Source: Porphyridium purpureum (lineage: Eukaryota; Rhodophyta; Bangiophyceae; Porphyridiales; Porphyridiaceae). From it: DNA of 64,000 bases. The position numbers were made by a program, and so were the translations under genes. Position 1 is the stretch's first letter. The number at the start of each line of letters is the position of its first letter. Positions 8,177 to 24,488 of this stretch are shown here, one piece after another. Below the pieces are notes generated by a model. The model was not told where the DNA came from and ran no database searches. It worked only from the letters and a program-made list of their open reading frames with translations. The stretch is from contig VRMN01000003.1 in the NCBI GenBank assembly GCA_008690995.1, positions 248,001-312,000 of the forward strand, written 5' to 3'.

Positions 8177-11100
8177 AGAGGTTCCTCGGACAGTCAGAGG
8201 GAAAGGAGGCTCGCACACGTTACGAGACCTCTAGGGGCGGTAATGAAGACCGCTGTGGTGGCCTTGGTAAGCCAAGGTCTGGCTGTCCGACACCTTGTGG
8301 GCGAAACTCGAGCGCAAATCAGCCCGTGATCAAGGAACTTGGAGGGATGGGAGCTGCCATGCTTCTTCGAGTTCGAGGAAAAGTGCACAAGTCCGACGGA
8401 GAGGCCACGTTTTTGATTGACAGTGGCGCGACGGACAACTTTATGAGCGTGGACTTTGTGCTGAAATCCGACGGCCTGAAGCAGAAGGCGTCGTGGAAGA
8501 GAGATCATGTGACCCTAGCGGATGGGTCTGTATTGGAAACAGCCGGAGAAGTTTCCAATGTCAAGTTTGAACTGAGCGATGGGTACTCAGGGACCGCTAC
8601 CTTTGCCATTTGCCGGATTGCGGGACAAGACGCAATCTTGGGCATGGAGTGGCTGAAGCGGGAGAACCCAGTGATTGATTGGCAGTCTGGCATGTTGGCC
8701 TACGGAGAGAAAAAGGCCTGGAGCATGACGCAGATGCTGGTGCCACGGAAAGAGCTCCGTCGGCTGTTGAAGAGTCAGGAGGTAGAAGAGTGCTACCTCG
8801 GCGTGCTGAAAGGAAGGGAGAAGCCCTGTTCAGTGGAGCGCAAAGAAGCTGACTCTGTGAGAAAGATGCTCAAGGATTTCGAAAATCTGTTCGAGGAGCC
8901 ACGTGGGCTGCCTGAGAGCCGAACAGTGGAGCATGTGATTAGGCTGAAAGATGAGAAGCCTGTGAGAGTGGGCAGGGTCTACCGACTGAGCCCTGCGGAG
9001 TTGAAAGTCCTCCGAGAGACTTTGGATGACTTGCTGGACAAAGGATTCGTCCAGCCGAGTCAGAGCCCCTTTGGAGCACCCGTGCTGTTCGTGAAGAAGA
9101 AAGACGGCAGCATGAGGATGTGCGTCGATTATCGGGCGTTGAACGACGCAACTGTGAAGGACCGGTATCCGTTGCCAAACATGGATGAGTTGCTGGATCG
9201 ACTGGGCGCAGCTCACTGTTTCTCAAAGTTGGATTTGGCATCGGGATACCACCAGTTGCGTGTTCGGGGAGAGGACGTGCCGAAGACCGCGTTCCAGACC
9301 AGGCACGGACAGTTCGAGTTCCGTGTGATGCCGTTTGGTCTTTGCAACGCGCCGGCAACTTTTCAGAGGGCCATGAACGAGCTGTTTGCAGATCTGCTGG
9401 ACAAGACCGTCATTGTCTACTTGGACGATATTTTGGTCTTTACCAAGGATAGGCAGTCGCACGGCGAGGTCCTGAAGGAAGTGTTGTCGCGCTTGCAAAA
9501 GGCAGGGTATCGTTTGAAGCGCAAGAAGTGCAGCTTCTTCGTTTCTGAAGTCGAATACCTGGGAAACATTGTCGGTAACGGTTGTGTGAAGATGGATCCA
9601 CGGAAGGTGGAAGCTTTGAAAGATTGGCCAGTGCCAAAGACGGTGACGGAGTTGAGATCTTTTTTGGGAATGACAAACTGGTTTCGCAGGTTTGCCAAAG
9701 GATACTCTACCGTCGTGGCGCCGCTGACTTCGCTGTTGCAGAACGCAAAGTCGAAGAAGCAGCTGATCGAACTGGGAGATGAAGGCAAGTCGGCCTTCAA
9801 GAAGATTGTGGGGGTGTTGACGGAAGCGCCGGTGTTGGCCTTGCCAGACCCTGAAAAGCCATTCGAGGTGTACACAGACCGCTCCGAAGTCGCGGTGGGG
9901 GGATGGCTGGCGCAGGAAGGCAGACCGGTCGCGTTTACGTCAAGGAAGCTGCTGGACCGAGAGACCAGGTACAGCAGCTATGAAGGTGAGCTCATGGCCG
10001 TCATTCACTGTCTGCGAGAGTTTCGACCTTATCTGTACGGAGCACAGTTTGTGCTTCATACAGATCATGAGGCGTTGAAACATTTGATGACGCAGAAGGA
10101 GCTGAATGGCCGGCAAGCACGGTGGCTGGACTTTTTAGCCGAGTTTGACATCACGATCGACTATGTGAAGGGAAAGTCGAACGTGGTAGCCGATGCTTTG
10201 TCGAGGAAGCCAGAGTTACATGCGCTAGAGTACCAAGTTCGGTGTGATGAATTTGGTGCGGGTTTCCAGGCATTCGTGGGTTCGTACTCGAGCGACCCAG
10301 ACTTTGGTACTTTGATGGGTGACTTACCGACCCACCAGGGTTTTCGAACCGAAGCTGGGCTCTTGTACTTGAGGAATCGCGTTTGCGTGCCGAGGAAGTT
10401 CAGAGAGCGTGTCATGCAGCTCCACCACGATATCCCGACAGCAGGACACCGTGGAGCCGACACGACGTATGCATCTTTGATCACTCGCTTCTACTGGCCA
10501 AAGATGAAGCGGGACGTGAGCCGTTTTGTGAAGACTTGTCACGCGTGCCAAGTGACAAAGTCAGAGAATCGGTCGTTTGGAAAGCTGAAGCCCTTGTCGA
10601 TCCCAGAAGGACCTTGGGTCGACATTTCGATGGACTTTGTGACGGAGCTGCCTCGGAGCGAAGGCAGCTGTGATGCAATTATGACTGTGGTGGATCGCTA
10701 TTCGAAGATTGCGCTGTTCATCCCGACGCGCAAGGACTTGACAGCAAAGCGTTGTGCTGTCTTGTTCGTGAAGCACGTCGTGAGCCGTTTCGGATACCCC
10801 AAGTCAATTGTATCGGACCGAGATCCGCTGTTTACGTCCACGTTTTGGCAGCAGTTGAGCAAGCGGGTGGGCATGAAGTTGGCTATGTCTACCGCCAACC
10901 ACCCGCAGACAGATGGCCAAACTGAGCGAGTGAACCGCGTGATTCGGGAAATGCTCAAGTTGATGGCGACGAATAGTGGCTGGGTGCGAGACTTGCCGTT
11001 GTACGAGTTTGCGTACAACTCTGCACCAAGCAGTGCCACTGGATTCGCGCCGTTCAAAGTGGTGTATGGAAGGGATCCTTGGTTTCCACCGAGCGAAGGG

Positions 11101-11553
11101 TGGACGCCTGCGCGCCACGGACAGACGAAGGACATGGCGGAGCACTGGTTTCGCCTGTGCAAAGTCCATGAAGAAGTCCGCGACAATTTGATCGAAGCCC
11201 AGGGGAGAATGCAGAAGTTCTTCGATCGACGCAAGGATGCCCGGGAGTTTCAAGTTGGTGATCAAGTGTTGATCACGGCGCCGCAATTGCGGCCGAACAA
11301 GAGTGATTTGGCGGCACCAAAGTTTCTTGGTCCGGTGCCTGTCATTGAGAAGGTAAGCTCGCATGCTTACCGAGTGATTTTGCCCGAGGGTGTGGCTTGT
11401 CATGATGTTTTTCCGATCCAACATCTGAAGCCATACTATGGACGCGAAGACTACATGGCAGGGGAAAATGATGAAGAAGTACCCGACGATCTGCCAGCGT
11501 CCAATTCTGAGCCAGACTTGTTGAAAATTATCGAAGAGTCTGACTCTGAATGA
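8062..11553 (+). CDS. pol: Retrotransposon Pol, copy 2
   Basis: It has the same length and domain order as copy 1: aspartic protease, RT with YLDD near 9418-9429, RNase H, integrase zinc domain, core and GPF/Y-type end. It looks whole. It differs from copy 1 at about twenty residues, concentrated from the RT onward. It overlaps gag in the -1 frame with the same slippery heptamer. Confidence 0.92.
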   Translation: MLELWKAGTHREEVSRGKEDYPAAGGRLAGVKKRGARVERFLGQSEGKEARTRYETSRGGNEDRCGGLGKPRSGCPTPCGRNSSANQPVIKELGGMGAAMLLRVRGKVHKSDGEATFLIDSGATDNFMSVDFVLKSDGLKQKASWKRDHVTLADGSVLETAGEVSNVKFELSDGYSGTATFAICRIAGQDAILGMEWLKRENPVIDWQSGMLAYGEKKAWSMTQMLVPRKELRRLLKSQEVEECYLGVLKGREKPCSVERKEADSVRKMLKDFENLFEEPRGLPESRTVEHVIRLKDEKPVRVGRVYRLSPAELKVLRETLDDLLDKGFVQPSQSPFGAPVLFVKKKDGSMRMCVDYRALNDATVKDRYPLPNMDELLDRLGAAHCFSKLDLASGYHQLRVRGEDVPKTAFQTRHGQFEFRVMPFGLCNAPATFQRAMNELFADLLDKTVIVYLDDILVFTKDRQSHGEVLKEVLSRLQKAGYRLKRKKCSFFVSEVEYLGNIVGNGCVKMDPRKVEALKDWPVPKTVTELRSFLGMTNWFRRFAKGYSTVVAPLTSLLQNAKSKKQLIELGDEGKSAFKKIVGVLTEAPVLALPDPEKPFEVYTDRSEVAVGGWLAQEGRPVAFTSRKLLDRETRYSSYEGELMAVIHCLREFRPYLYGAQFVLHTDHEALKHLMTQKELNGRQARWLDFLAEFDITIDYVKGKSNVVADALSRKPELHALEYQVRCDEFGAGFQAFVGSYSSDPDFGTLMGDLPTHQGFRTEAGLLYLRNRVCVPRKFRERVMQLHHDIPTAGHRGADTTYASLITRFYWPKMKRDVSRFVKTCHACQVTKSENRSFGKLKPLSIPEGPWVDISMDFVTELPRSEGSCDAIMTVVDRYSKIALFIPTRKDLTAKRCAVLFVKHVVSRFGYPKSIVSDRDPLFTSTFWQQLSKRVGMKLAMSTANHPQTDGQTERVNRVIREMLKLMATNSGWVRDLPLYEFAYNSAPSSATGFAPFKVVYGRDPWFPPSEGWTPARHGQTKDMAEHWFRLCKVHEEVRDNLIEAQGRMQKFFDRRKDAREFQVGDQVLITAPQLRPNKSDLAAPKFLGPVPVIEKVSSHAYRVILPEGVACHDVFPIQHLKPYYGREDYMAGENDEEVPDDLPASNSEPDLLKIIEESDSE

Positions 11554-11672
11554 CTTGGGAATTGTCAAAAGTTTGCTAGGCAGAGGTTTTCTCCCGGAGC
11601 GCGGGTTCCTCGAGCCAAGAATGCAACTTAGTTTGAAGTCTCGCCGAGACGTCGAGCCAAGAGGGGGGGAGA
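11554..11672 (+). other. 3' untranslated segment and polypurine tract, copy 2
   Basis: It matches 6391-6509 and ends in an AAGAGGGGGGGAGA tract (about 11659-11672) abutting LTR 3. Confidence 0.8.
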
Positions 11673-11965
11673 TGTTATCCGTTCGACCCCAGTCACCTAG
11701 AACGGTTCGGTTAATCCGAAACCGGTAAGCCGTTAAACCGGTAGACCGTTTAACCGTTTCTAGAAGCTTCTAGAGGTTCCAGAACCTTCTAGACGCGCGC
11801 AGAAATGCCAATGGTTTGCATTGTCATTTCTCTTGGCGCCTTGCTGTCCCTAGCGGAAGTAAGGGTATAAAAAGGCGACGCGCCTGCCCGGACTAGCCGG
11901 TCAGGTCTTGCTCGGAGACAGAAGAGGTAAGAAGAAGCAGAGTAAAAGGCACAGCATTGGTAACA
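11673..11965 (+). repeat. LTR 3 (right outer)
   Basis: This 293-bp LTR runs TG...CA. The heat-shock-like array is at 11758-11793 and the TATA box at 11866. It is followed directly by the right CATGG target duplication, so outward transcription would enter the Tc1 transposase on its antisense strand. Confidence 0.93.
11758..11793 (+). promoter_or_regulatory. Heat-shock-element-like array in LTR 3
   Basis: It is the same alternating TTC/GAA array as in LTRs 1 and 2. All three copies are unchanged here although the LTRs differ elsewhere. Confidence 0.7.
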
Positions 11966-11970
11966 CATGG
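11966..11970 (+). repeat. Target-site duplication CATGG, right copy
   Basis: It is identical to 1342-1346 and directly follows LTR 3. Confidence 0.92.
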
Positions 11971-12505
11971 TTGGCGCGGGCTCAGGGCCTCGCGTTCGCT
12001 GATAAGTCTTGTTGTACCCGTGCGGCCCGTCCAGCCGAAAGATCTTTTCATCCGAGAAGATGACATTCTTCCAAAACGATAGCGGCTTGTGGACGTATTC
12101 TCGAGCAAATGCAAGCCGCTTGACTCGGTTCTTTTCCGAAATGAAGAACTTTCGCCTCTGTGCGATAATACGAACCTCTGGTGATCTCTGCAGGATACGA
12201 CGAACAGTTCTCGCACTGCACGCAAGCTGCAGCTCCGTCACTGCCTGTGCAGACGTCAATCTATCCGTAATGACGTGCCGAATCAGGCGACGCTCCAATT
12301 TCGGCGATATTGTCCGCGCCGGTCCGGGCTTCTTGAAAACCCTTTTCTTGCCTCGATTCTTCAGAAATCGCTCCACAGTCTTGTACGATGGTCGGGTCTT
12401 GTCTGGTCGCGGACGAAGGCGTGCTGCAATGGCCCGCGGCGTCAGACAGAGCCGGTGCAGAGCGTCAATCTGGCCTTTCTCAAAGTCGGAGAGCCGTGGT
12501 GCCAT
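11966..12505 (-). pseudogene. Tc1 transposase, N-terminal half
   Basis: The chosen start is the ATG at 12505 (MAPRLSDFEKGQ), since upstream residues in the same frame look untranslated. Residues 1-120 form the helix-turn-helix DNA-binding region typical of Tc1 transposases. The first catalytic Asp is in VIFSDEKIF near residue 160. The half ends at the CATGG target duplication, and the reading frame resumes in phase at 1341. With its other half the gene would be about 344 codons, a normal Tc1 length. Confidence 0.92.
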
Positions 12506-12742
12506 ATTTCCGATGCTTGCGGTTGCTGGACTTGGTCGCGATCGTATGCCCGAGTGCAGTAGATGCGCTGGTCTTCTTGCACATGTCTTGAACCCCTCCA
12601 TGGCCTCACGGGGTCCCGCAAAAGCGCGCGCTTACCTCTGACCTGAGGAACAAAAATATGTTAAAAAAGGTATAAACATTGATTTTATATGAAAACGCTC
12701 GTTTTTACTATAAAACTGGAGTTCAGACCTTGAAATTGCACC

Positions 12743-12768
12743 TGGGACAACCATCTTGGCCAGGAGTG
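12743..12768 (-). repeat. Right terminal inverted repeat of the Tc1-like element
   Basis: Read on the minus strand it begins CACTCCTGGCCAAG and matches the left end at 23 of 26 positions. TA follows at 12769-12770. Confidence 0.9.
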
Positions 12769-12833
12769 TAGAGTTGCAGGTGGATGCGGATTTAGCTGGA
12801 CGCAGAGCGCGGTGACGTGCGCTCAAGCTCGGT

Positions 12834-16919
<4,086 letters not shown>

Positions 16920-17819
16920 TCACGGCTGCGTCCGCGTCAAGGTACCATTTGGCATTTGGAACATGATGGGCGCACCATTCTTGTTCACGAACGGCATGCC
17001 ATCCGGCATTTCAGCAGCAGGCAGCAGCTCAAACTCCCCACGGCTCAAATAGTCGTCAAGTTCCGCATTCTCCACCCACTCCACTTGTCGACGGAAAATG
17101 CCATTGGAGTTCAAAATAGCATAGTCTTCCGCTTCCGCATAATCCACTGCGTATTGCAAGTCCTCAAGCGCGCCGATTGTAATGCGACTCAGAATGTCTC
17201 GCGATCCGGCAAAGTTTGCGTTTGAAAAGCCGGTCATTAACTCAGAGCCAAACGTCGCTTCATCCCAGTGTGCGCATCGCGTGCCCGAGACCGAACCTTG
17301 ATTGAACTCAACGGGAGGTGCCCCGACAAAGTCACGCCCTCCCAGAGCCACCCATTCACGTTTGGCAGCTGGGAACAGGTAGTTGCCTCGAACCCCACTC
17401 ACGCAGTCCACACGTTTGCGATAATCCGGTCCAAAGTTGGGCTGCCAAAGCGTACCAATGCCCAGCAAGTGCATCATCTCGTGTAGTGCAATACCAATCC
17501 ATCGCGCCTCCCATCCTGCGAGATTGACACCGAAGAAGAAGTCAGCGCTGTCGAAACGCATGAACCCGAGCGTAGGAAAGACGTCAAATCGGCAACCCAA
17601 AGGTCGCGGCTCGATGCAAATGGCCGTACGCTCAAGGTTGCCAGCCTGCCCTAGTGTGCCTCCAGAACCATCAATACTCTCGACGGCCCATGCGATCACC
17701 GTCTGCGCGGGCATGGCAAACAGATTTTGGCCCACAACTACACGCCTTAAGCGGTCTGCAGCCTTGTTGAACACAGCCACTGCACGCGGATCCTGTGTCC
17801 CTTGTGGGCTCAAGAAAAT

Positions 17820-20397
<2,578 letters not shown>

Positions 20398-21453
20398 TCA
20401 TGCGAGACGACTGCCAACGTTCAACAACCCATGCACAATGGATAACGTCAAGACCGAGCCGAACAGCTTCCTCTTGAGCGACATGCGTATCCTGCCGCCG
20501 AAAAGCACTTCGAGAAACTCAGACACATATGAAATGGTAGACATCGCACCAAGCACTGTGTCCACCGCATAAAACAGCGAACGAACGAGGAGACGCCGAC
20601 GCGCGCGGTCCTGCTCCGTCCGCATTACACTGAACTGACTTCCAGTGTGCACACCCATGGCCGATAGATCCTCCACGGTAACCCCGCCGCCAAGAACGCC
20701 CGCCGACCTTTCGCTGGGCGAGCCTCGCAAGAAATCTGTGTCCCTTCTCAAGCGTTGAATGTATTCCGTGCGTTGCGCAGGCTCCAACTGGGCCGACTTG
20801 ACGTACCCGTCTAGGATTGTCTGCAGCGCAAAGTTGGTTGGCAGTTCCCGTGCGGAGCCGACCGGGACGTCCGCGCGACACAGAGGACAGCTTGGCGGCT
20901 GCTCATTGTACAGACTTGCATGATGCAAAAGACATTCTATGCAAAAATAACAGGCCGAATGGCCGCACACCAAGACTTTGGGAATGACGAGAACGTCCAG
21001 GCAAATTGGACAATCGAAACACGCCGTTACAGCGGCTGGGTCCAAGTAGATGCCTGACTCTGCCACCGGGCGAAGAGCAGTCGGGGTGCTTGCAGCTGAA
21101 GCTGCCATGTTACCGCCATGGTCCCAGTCTGCGCTGCTACCGTGTTCGTACGTTTGAACGCTGCTCACCGCGCTTTCGCCTGTGTCTTCCAGCGAACCAC
21201 CGCCCACACTCGGGCAGTCCGAGTCGCTCCTACTGTCCTCTGAATTTCTCACAAAGGTTTCGCCCCGTCCATGACTTCTGCGACGTACATGCGGCCGCCG
21301 TCTATACTGCCGATACAACGCCCGGTACGACAAGGTCGACGGCGCGCCCACGCTAGCTTCCCTCTCCCGCTGCAGCTGCAACGCGCGGGAATGCCAGCTC
21401 CGCGCCGCATAATTCGACGGCGACGGCGACGGCGACCCTTCCGACCTGGACAT
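20398..21453 (-). CDS. RING-type E3 ubiquitin ligase, membrane-anchored
   Basis: This 351-residue protein has a C3HC4 RING finger at residues 148-192 (Cys148, Cys151, Cys163, His165, Cys168, Cys171, Cys189, Cys192). The N-terminal 120 residues are Ser/Arg-rich and disordered. The C-terminus holds two hydrophobic stretches (about residues 288-315 and 332-348) with a basic loop between, suggesting a membrane hairpin. RING proteins pass ubiquitin from an E2 to a substrate. Membrane placement suggests a role in ER or organelle protein turnover, but the substrate cannot be read. The start is a good ATG. Confidence 0.85.
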   Translation of the reverse strand: MSRSEGSPSPSPSNYAARSWHSRALQLQREREASVGAPSTLSYRALYRQYRRRPHVRRRSHGRGETFVRNSEDSRSDSDCPSVGGGSLEDTGESAVSSVQTYEHGSSADWDHGGNMAASAASTPTALRPVAESGIYLDPAAVTACFDCPICLDVLVIPKVLVCGHSACYFCIECLLHHASLYNEQPPSCPLCRADVPVGSARELPTNFALQTILDGYVKSAQLEPAQRTEYIQRLRRDTDFLRGSPSERSAGVLGGGVTVEDLSAMGVHTGSQFSVMRTEQDRARRRLLVRSLFYAVDTVLGAMSTISYVSEFLEVLFGGRIRMSLKRKLFGSVLTLSIVHGLLNVGSRLA

Positions 21454-22165
21454 TCTGCCTTGCTCTTACACACATACGCACACACACACACACACACACA
21501 CACAACACCTTTTGGTGTCACGACATCCTGCGTCTTCTTCCCCACGCCCTTCCCACCCACCGCCCATCCAATCGAAACGCGTGCCGAGCTGAACCGCGCG
21601 TGGGGAGCGCAAAGTACAGCGCTGAATCACGCCAACTGTACTCACACACCCACAGTACCCCCGTCTGTTCTTTCCAACTTTTTCTTCTCGCTTTTTTCGA
21701 ATCGATCCACTGTACTTCCAACGGCCTTTCCGCGTGTGTGGCCCGCGCTTTTTTGGCGTGTTGGGCCGCATTTTGTTTTCAAGTTTCGGTTTTCCGTTCT
21801 TATTTTGGCACGCGCGTTTCTCAGACCGGTTGGGTAGGTGGTGGTGGGCTGCTTGTTTTTGTGTGGCTCTGCGGGTCGCTGCGCGATTTTCGGCTCAAAC
21901 GGTCCCGATTTATCATTTTTGGCAGTTTGTTCTAGTTGAACTTTGGTCCCTCGCGGACAGTGGTGCCAGACTGCAAAGGAAAAGGCAGTGCCTGTGTGTT
22001 AATTTGGGTTGCGCTTTGAGTGAGAGGTGAGGAGCGGGGCAGTGGGAGAGAAGCATACGGCAAGGGAAAGGGTATCACGACAAACGTTAGCAACAGCGAC
22101 GTACGCGGCGTTGGCGCGGCAGAGAGTGGGTTGGTGGCGCTGTGTCGTGCGCCGCGTTTGCGAGC
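21454..22165. other. Divergent intergenic region with (CA)n microsatellite
   Basis: This 0.7-kb region lies between the RING gene (minus) and squalene synthase (plus) and must hold both promoters. A CA repeat lies at about 21475-21502, and 21660-21920 is T-rich on the plus strand. No gene is seen. Confidence 0.6.
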
Positions 22166-23647
22166 ATGGGTCAAATGATGAAGGACGTGATGGCGTCCGG
22201 CTGGCGCGTGGACGAAGTGCTTGCGATGCTGCGCTTCAAAGTAAAGGCATCGCGCGCGGGCACTGCGGCGCAGGCGCGAAGGCATGCGGGCGCAGCGGAC
22301 GCTGCAGCAGCTGCGCATTGGGACTTTTGCTACGAGTACCTCAAGCTTGTAAGCCGCTCGTTCGCGCTCGTGATCATGGAGCTGGATGACGAGCTGCGTG
22401 ACCCCGTGTGCATCTTTTACCTGGTACTGCGCGCGCTTGACACGATAGAGGACGACACTTCGCATGACGCGGAGCGCAGAATAGCACTGTGCAAGCAGTT
22501 CTACACATTTCTGGACGTCGCATCTGAGCAAAACGTGGCCGAGGTTGCGTTTCGTTCGTCGGAGTTTGGCAAGCTGCACGAGAAGGTGCTGCTCGAAAAA
22601 TTCCCCGTCGTGATTGAATGCTTCCGATCACTGGCCCCTAAATATCAAAGTGTGATCAGGGACATAACGCAGAAGATGGGCGCCGGCATGGCAGAGCACA
22701 TCCACGACAAAGAGTGCATCACGGTGGAAGAGTACGACACGTACTGCTTCTACGTGGCTGGCTTGGTTGGTCTCGGGCTCAGTGAAATGTTCGTCGTCAG
22801 CGGCCGTGAATCAGACTTCTTCACAAAGAACGAGCATCTGAGCATTTCGATGGGCTTGTTCCTGCAGAAGACAAACATCATTCGCGACTATCTGGAGGAC
22901 ATTCACGACGCGCGTACGTTTTGGCCAAAGGAAATCTGGAGCGCCCATGCACCAAATCAGTCCCTGGCTGACTTTAAGGACCCAGACAACCGCGTGCACG
23001 CAGTAGAGTGTTTGAACGCCATGGTTGCGGACGCACTGCGCCACGTTCCCGACTGCATCGAGTACATGAGCCAAGTGCAGAACGAGCATGTATTTAACTT
23101 TGTCGCCATTCCGCAGGTGATGGCAATTGGCACCATTTCAGAATGTCTGAACAACTCGCTCGTGTTTGAGGGTGTGGTCAAGCTGCGCAAGGGACTTACC
23201 GCGAAGCTCATCATGCAGACCAAGTCGATGCCGGCGTTGTCGAGCCTGTACTTTGACTTTGCGTGCGTGATGCAAAAGAAACTCGAGTCGAGTGATCCCT
23301 CGTACGAGCTGGTGTGCGACCGTCTCTCACAGGTCAAGGACTTGTCCGTTGCTTACATGAGGACGACGCCGAACCTCATGGTACCAAACTGGGTCGTCGC
23401 GATTCTGTCTGTGCTGCTCTCATATTATCTCGTGCAGCGCCGCCGTGAGCTCGACTTGGAAGGTCTGCCACACGGTGGATTGCCCTCTGGCCAGGACATG
23501 CTTGCGATGGCCGGACTGTTCTTGGGCGTCGCGTACATGCTTGGGTTCTTTGGACTTCAGTTCATGAAGCCGAGTATCATGCGAACAGGGAGCTCAGAGA
23601 ATGTTGGTGAGACGGTTCGATCTCCCAGAGCACTGCTGGTGAGGTAG
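22166..23647 (+). CDS. SQS: Squalene synthase (farnesyl-diphosphate farnesyltransferase)
   Basis: It condenses two farnesyl diphosphates head to head to presqualene diphosphate and reduces this with NADPH to squalene, the committed step to sterols, at the ER membrane. The protein has 493 residues from the ATG at 22166 (MGQMMKDV). The two Asp-rich Mg-binding motifs are DTIEDD (residues 92-97) and DYLED (241-245). The family run YCFYVAGLVGLGLSE lies between them. Two C-terminal hydrophobic segments (near 410-430 and 450-470) anchor the enzyme. The length is slightly above the plant and animal norm because of the tail. Intronless. Confidence 0.96.
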   Translation: MGQMMKDVMASGWRVDEVLAMLRFKVKASRAGTAAQARRHAGAADAAAAAHWDFCYEYLKLVSRSFALVIMELDDELRDPVCIFYLVLRALDTIEDDTSHDAERRIALCKQFYTFLDVASEQNVAEVAFRSSEFGKLHEKVLLEKFPVVIECFRSLAPKYQSVIRDITQKMGAGMAEHIHDKECITVEEYDTYCFYVAGLVGLGLSEMFVVSGRESDFFTKNEHLSISMGLFLQKTNIIRDYLEDIHDARTFWPKEIWSAHAPNQSLADFKDPDNRVHAVECLNAMVADALRHVPDCIEYMSQVQNEHVFNFVAIPQVMAIGTISECLNNSLVFEGVVKLRKGLTAKLIMQTKSMPALSSLYFDFACVMQKKLESSDPSYELVCDRLSQVKDLSVAYMRTTPNLMVPNWVVAILSVLLSYYLVQRRRELDLEGLPHGGLPSGQDMLAMAGLFLGVAYMLGFFGLQFMKPSIMRTGSSENVGETVRSPRALLVR

Positions 23648-23747
23648 AATTAGAAGTCTCCTGAAAGGTCGCTACAGGTTTAATATGGGCACGATCTGGC
23701 AATGGCAAATGATTTAATAAACTAGCATCTCTGAAATTGACGCAGAG

Positions 23748-24323
23748 TCAGCGGAACAGGCGCAATCGCTTGACAACAGGGAAAATCATCGACTTGGGCA
23801 TTGGTCGTGTCGCTATCGCGGTCGGCATTGACTCAGGCATTTCTGTCCAGAGAGCGAAAGCGATGTCTGCCGCTTTCAGTCTCTCCGCGGCCTTCAGCAA
23901 GTCGACTTCGTCCTTGGCCTCCAATGTCACTGTGCGCATCTGCACGTGAGGCACAGGAGACGGTGCAGTACTTTGCACGACCGTATTTGTGGCTGTTGAA
24001 TCGTAAAATGTTACGCCGTGCGTCTGCGCCAGGTATGCTTGCGCCTCGAAGTGCGAAACTGCCGCCACCGCGGCGTGTATGCCCTGAGAAATAACCGAAC
24101 CTGTGGGCCAGTTGTGCGGTTCGGAGAGTAAGTCTCTCCGCACAACCACATATTGAATCAGCGGGTCGTCCTGTGGATCTACGACGGCCGGATTACTCGC
24201 CATCCTGCAAGAAGCTGCGCGCGCCCGCTGCAGGAACGGCTTACAACGGTAAATTTGACGCCTGAGCGCACGTTGTGTGCCTCCAAAGTGTGCACCACTA
24301 AAAGGAATAGCAAAGGCGTTCAT
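23748..24323 (-). CDS. PTRHD1: Peptidyl-tRNA hydrolase PTRHD1-like (PTH2 family)
   Basis: This 191-residue protein carries a PTH2-type domain from about residue 52: DPLIQYVVVRRDL, then WPTGSVISQGIHAAVAAV, and later MRTVTLEAKDEVDLLKAAERL. The family hydrolyses peptidyl-tRNA or has diverged from that role. PTRHD1 proteins lack a proven activity in many lineages. The first 40 residues are basic with few acids and could target an organelle. A second ATG at residue 41 (MASNPAVVD) would remove that leader. It is convergent with squalene synthase, with about 100 bp between stops. Confidence 0.85.
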   Translation of the reverse strand: MNAFAIPFSGAHFGGTQRALRRQIYRCKPFLQRARAASCRMASNPAVVDPQDDPLIQYVVVRRDLLSEPHNWPTGSVISQGIHAAVAAVSHFEAQAYLAQTHGVTFYDSTATNTVVQSTAPSPVPHVQMRTVTLEAKDEVDLLKAAERLKAADIAFALWTEMPESMPTAIATRPMPKSMIFPVVKRLRLFR

Positions 24324-24488
24324 CTCCGGATCTCTTGACTTACTCGAAAAGTGCCCCAGACACTCCCGGTCAACTTACCTTTCAAAACAGATTTGAATAT
24401 GATCCTTTACTGCAGCTGCTCTATGCTCTCGCTACGTCTATTATAATGCTACAAAGGGGGGAAGAAGCACAGCGCTCCTCACGGGAAG

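Larger units (their letters stand above)
1347..11965 (+). mobile_element. Tandem Ty3/gypsy LTR retrotransposon, LTR-internal-LTR-internal-LTR
   Basis: Three 293-bp LTRs enclose two internal regions, each with gag and pol. A single CATGG duplication flanks the outermost ends, so the array behaves as one insertion. Both copies look whole, with no breaks seen in gag or pol. The LTRs differ from one another at only two to five positions, so the element is young. The gag proteins are identical. The pol proteins differ at roughly twenty residues, nearly all in the C-terminal two thirds. The order protease-RT-RNase H-integrase with a GPF/Y-type end marks the Metaviridae (Ty3/gypsy). The element reads in the opposite direction to the host Tc1 transposase. 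Confidence 0.93.
596..12768 (-). mobile_element. Tc1-like DNA transposon interrupted by a tandem LTR retrotransposon
   Basis: The ends are 26-bp imperfect inverted repeats (596-621 and 12743-12768, 23 of 26 matching). Each end is flanked by TA (594-595 and 12769-12770), the standard Tc1/mariner target duplication, and the left end begins CAGT as in many Tc1 elements. Without the nested insertion the element would be about 1.55 kb, a normal Tc1 size, carrying one minus-strand transposase gene. It inserted about 64 bp past the RUVBL2 stop codon, in a position where it need not harm that gene. The LTR insertion splits the transposase, so this copy cannot make its own enzyme, although its ends might still be recognised in trans. 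Confidence 0.9.
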
